From: CAZJJK01 sp964546285
GTDB lineage: Bacteria > Spirochaetota > Spirochaetia > Treponematales > Breznakiellaceae
Direction: 5' to 3'
DNA: 64,000 nt
NCBI GenBank assembly: GCA_964546285.1
Contig: CAZJJK010000003.1
Location: forward strand, 22,646 to 86,645
The first letter of the stretch is position 1. Each line of letters starts with the position of its first letter. Below, one piece after another: positions 62,645 to 64,000 of this stretch. Made by a program: the position numbers and the translations under genes. Under the pieces are notes generated by a model. That model was not told where the DNA came from and searched no databases. It saw nothing but the letters and a program-made list of their open reading frames with translations.

Positions 62645-63925
62645 ATGCGCTCGTTTGATTTCTTAATTATCGGGTCAGGGCCAGCTGGTTTAGCGACCGC
62701 TTTTTCTTTAAGCCAAGCTGGATCTAGATCGCGGATAGCTATCCTGGATAAGGATAAAGTGTCCTCTGGGGGCTTGAGAAACGATTGCAAGATGAATTTC
62801 TCTTATCCAGTCGGCTTCCCTTGTGAGTATTGGCCCCGGGAACAGGCGGAAGCTTATCTAGAGAGAGTTATCGATTTTTTAAAACCGGATTTGATGGAGC
62901 GGCGTCGCGTGTCGATGTATCGGGGCCGCGCGATACGCCTTGGGGTAGAATTGCTCGATATACGTCAAGCCCATTTAGGAACGGATGGTGGGCTCAAGTT
63001 GATTGGACGCTTATTGAGCCAATTGCGGGAACGTGGCGTGGAATTATTTTTAGGCGAAAGAGCCCTGGAGGTAGACGCGTCCAGCTCGATGGTCCGCACC
63101 ACTCACGGCGAACTTTCTTATGGGCGACTGGTCATGGCTCCCGGGCGAGGGGGCTTCGATTTTTTACGAAAAACGATGACCAGTCTTGGTGTACAATTTG
63201 TAGATAATTCTATCGATGTAGGTGTTCGAGTTGAGACTCGTCGGCAGCGTTACCCGATCGTGGATGATTACTATGATCCAAAATTTCTATTCCCAGAGAG
63301 GGTTAGAACCTTTTGCACCAATTCTGGCAGCGCCCATGTGGTTAAGGAACGCTATGAAGCCTCTGAAAAGGAGCCCTACTATAGCGTCAACGGGCATGCT
63401 TGGTCCTCAGACCGCCACGCCAATGGCCTTGTTAATTTTGCCTTGTTGCGCGGTGTCGAATTTACCGAACCTCTAGCGTCTGGGCAGGATTTCGCGGCTA
63501 TGTTAGGGCGAATGGCCATGTTAGCCGGCGGCGGTAAGCCGCTTATGCAACGTGTCGGTGATTTTCGTTTAGGTAAAAGATCTAAGCTTGAGGACTTTAC
63601 CAATGATCTTTACGATTTTGAGCCGACACTGGTGGATTGCACGCCAGGCGATTTAAGCTTGGTCGTTCCGGCTAAATTTTTAAGATCGATTTGGAAGGCG
63701 CTTAAAGCGCTTGATACAATAGTGCCAGGCGTTCTACACCCAAGTACTATCCTCTATTATCCGGAAATTAAGCTTTATGCTAATAAGCCGCTTTTCCTTG
63801 ATGATTTTTTTCAGGCTAAGCCGAATATTTATCTGATCGGCGATGGCGCTGGGACTAGCCGGGGTATTACCGCGGCTTGGGCGTCTGGTCTGAGGGCGGC
63901 TGATGGTATGCTCAGTACACCCTAG
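62645..63925 (+). CDS. NAD(P)/FAD-dependent oxidoreductase (COG2509 type)
   Basis: 426 residues. N-terminal FAD-binding FLIIGSGPAGLATAFSL (GxGxxG), an inner GGLRNDCKMNF region, an ATG-type MAPGRGGFDFL segment, and the C-terminal FAD motif YLIGDGAGTSRGITAAWASG. This pattern fits COG2509 FAD-dependent dehydrogenases, whose substrates are unknown. The start is 6 nt after TAGTCT with no Shine-Dalgarno. The TAG stop is formed at the edge of a copy of the TAGTGT element. Confidence 0.88.
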   Translation: MRSFDFLIIGSGPAGLATAFSLSQAGSRSRIAILDKDKVSSGGLRNDCKMNFSYPVGFPCEYWPREQAEAYLERVIDFLKPDLMERRRVSMYRGRAIRLGVELLDIRQAHLGTDGGLKLIGRLLSQLRERGVELFLGERALEVDASSSMVRTTHGELSYGRLVMAPGRGGFDFLRKTMTSLGVQFVDNSIDVGVRVETRRQRYPIVDDYYDPKFLFPERVRTFCTNSGSAHVVKERYEASEKEPYYSVNGHAWSSDRHANGLVNFALLRGVEFTEPLASGQDFAAMLGRMAMLAGGGKPLMQRVGDFRLGKRSKLEDFTNDLYDFEPTLVDCTPGDLSLVVPAKFLRSIWKALKALDTIVPGVLHPSTILYYPEIKLYANKPLFLDDFFQAKPNIYLIGDGAGTSRGITAAWASGLRAADGMLSTP

Positions 63926-63944
63926 TGTCCCAAAGCTTTGTTTT
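63922..63944 (+). repeat. copy of the TAGTGT..AAGCTT element end
   Basis: CTAGTGTCCCAAAGCTTTGT includes the TAG stop codon of the upstream gene. It matches the ends of the elements at 52810 and 55329. Any inverted partner would lie near or beyond the window end at 64000. Confidence 0.5.
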
Positions 63945-64000
63945 CCGCTGTTTTCCTCCTGAACCGATCAAGCGACGGCGTATTTAGGCAGCTTCTCTCC

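Noticed and set aside
1..64000. tRNA, rRNA, CRISPR array, prophage or complete IS
   Set aside because: I looked for T-loop sequences, regularly spaced repeats and transposase or integrase motifs and found none.

Overview
This window looks like chromosomal DNA of a diderm, spirochaete-type anaerobe, most likely Treponema-like. That is an inference from gene content. There are many lipoproteins and exported proteins and a MoxR/DUF58/BatA/BatB-TPR/BatD operon. There is an acetate kinase longer than usual, formate-tetrahydrofolate ligase beside alanine racemase, a four-gene glycine cleavage operon with split P protein, GTP-type PEP carboxykinase, and lone rpmB and infA genes. I see no tRNA, rRNA, CRISPR, integrase or intact insertion sequence. 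Coding density is high and most neighbours are coupled by 1-8 nt overlaps or gaps.

Layout. 1-5.3 kb: a 5'-truncated GH94 glycoside phosphorylase, an exported FGE-fold protein, a minus-strand trio (C39-like peptidase, probable outer-membrane protein, lipoprotein) and a HAD hydrolase. 5.4-13.0 kb: fhs, alr, a large lipoprotein with an acidic tail, an HtrA-type protease and a MinD-like ATPase. 13.2-17.8 kb: rpmB, an unknown gene plus a Cys-cluster PAS histidine kinase, and the operon def-fmt-PASTA. 18.0-28.0 kb: gcvT-gcvH-gcvPA-gcvPB, then a 1769-residue protein with twelve Ig/FlgD-like calcium-loop repeats and an OmpA end. 28.0-34.3 kb: methyltransferase, RarD, mannose-1-phosphate guanylyltransferase, ackA, a PfkB sugar/nucleoside kinase and a DJ-1 family protein. 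34.4-39.2 kb: a coupled signalling operon (REC-STAS-like-REC regulator, hybrid histidine kinase with Hpt, PHP phosphatase). 39.2-47.8 kb: dksA-like, infA, then the minus-strand Bat operon ending in an Smr protein. 47.8-55.3 kb: an aminotransferase, a 1107-residue secreted glycoside hydrolase-like protein, a solute-binding lipoprotein and unknowns. 55.6-64 kb: pckG, a GatC-like PTS permease, three minus-strand lipoproteins and a COG2509 FAD oxidoreductase.

How the genes fit together. Fhs, the glycine cleavage system, AckA and GTP-PEPCK together suggest one-carbon, glycine and acetate metabolism of a fermenter or possibly an acetogen. The GH94 phosphorylase, GatC, RarD and the secreted glycoside hydrolase-like protein point to carbohydrate use. 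A second theme is a heavily furnished periplasm and outer membrane.

Two patterns stand out that gene calling does not explain. First, about a quarter of the genes have a sigma70-like -10 box only 5-9 nt before the start codon and no Shine-Dalgarno, often with a -35 box exactly 17 bp upstream, so they are probably leaderless or nearly so. Second, a short element starting TAGTGT and centred on AAGCTT recurs in intergenic DNA just after stop codons. Twice it forms inverted repeats bounding elements of about 190 and 230 bp, resembling MITEs.
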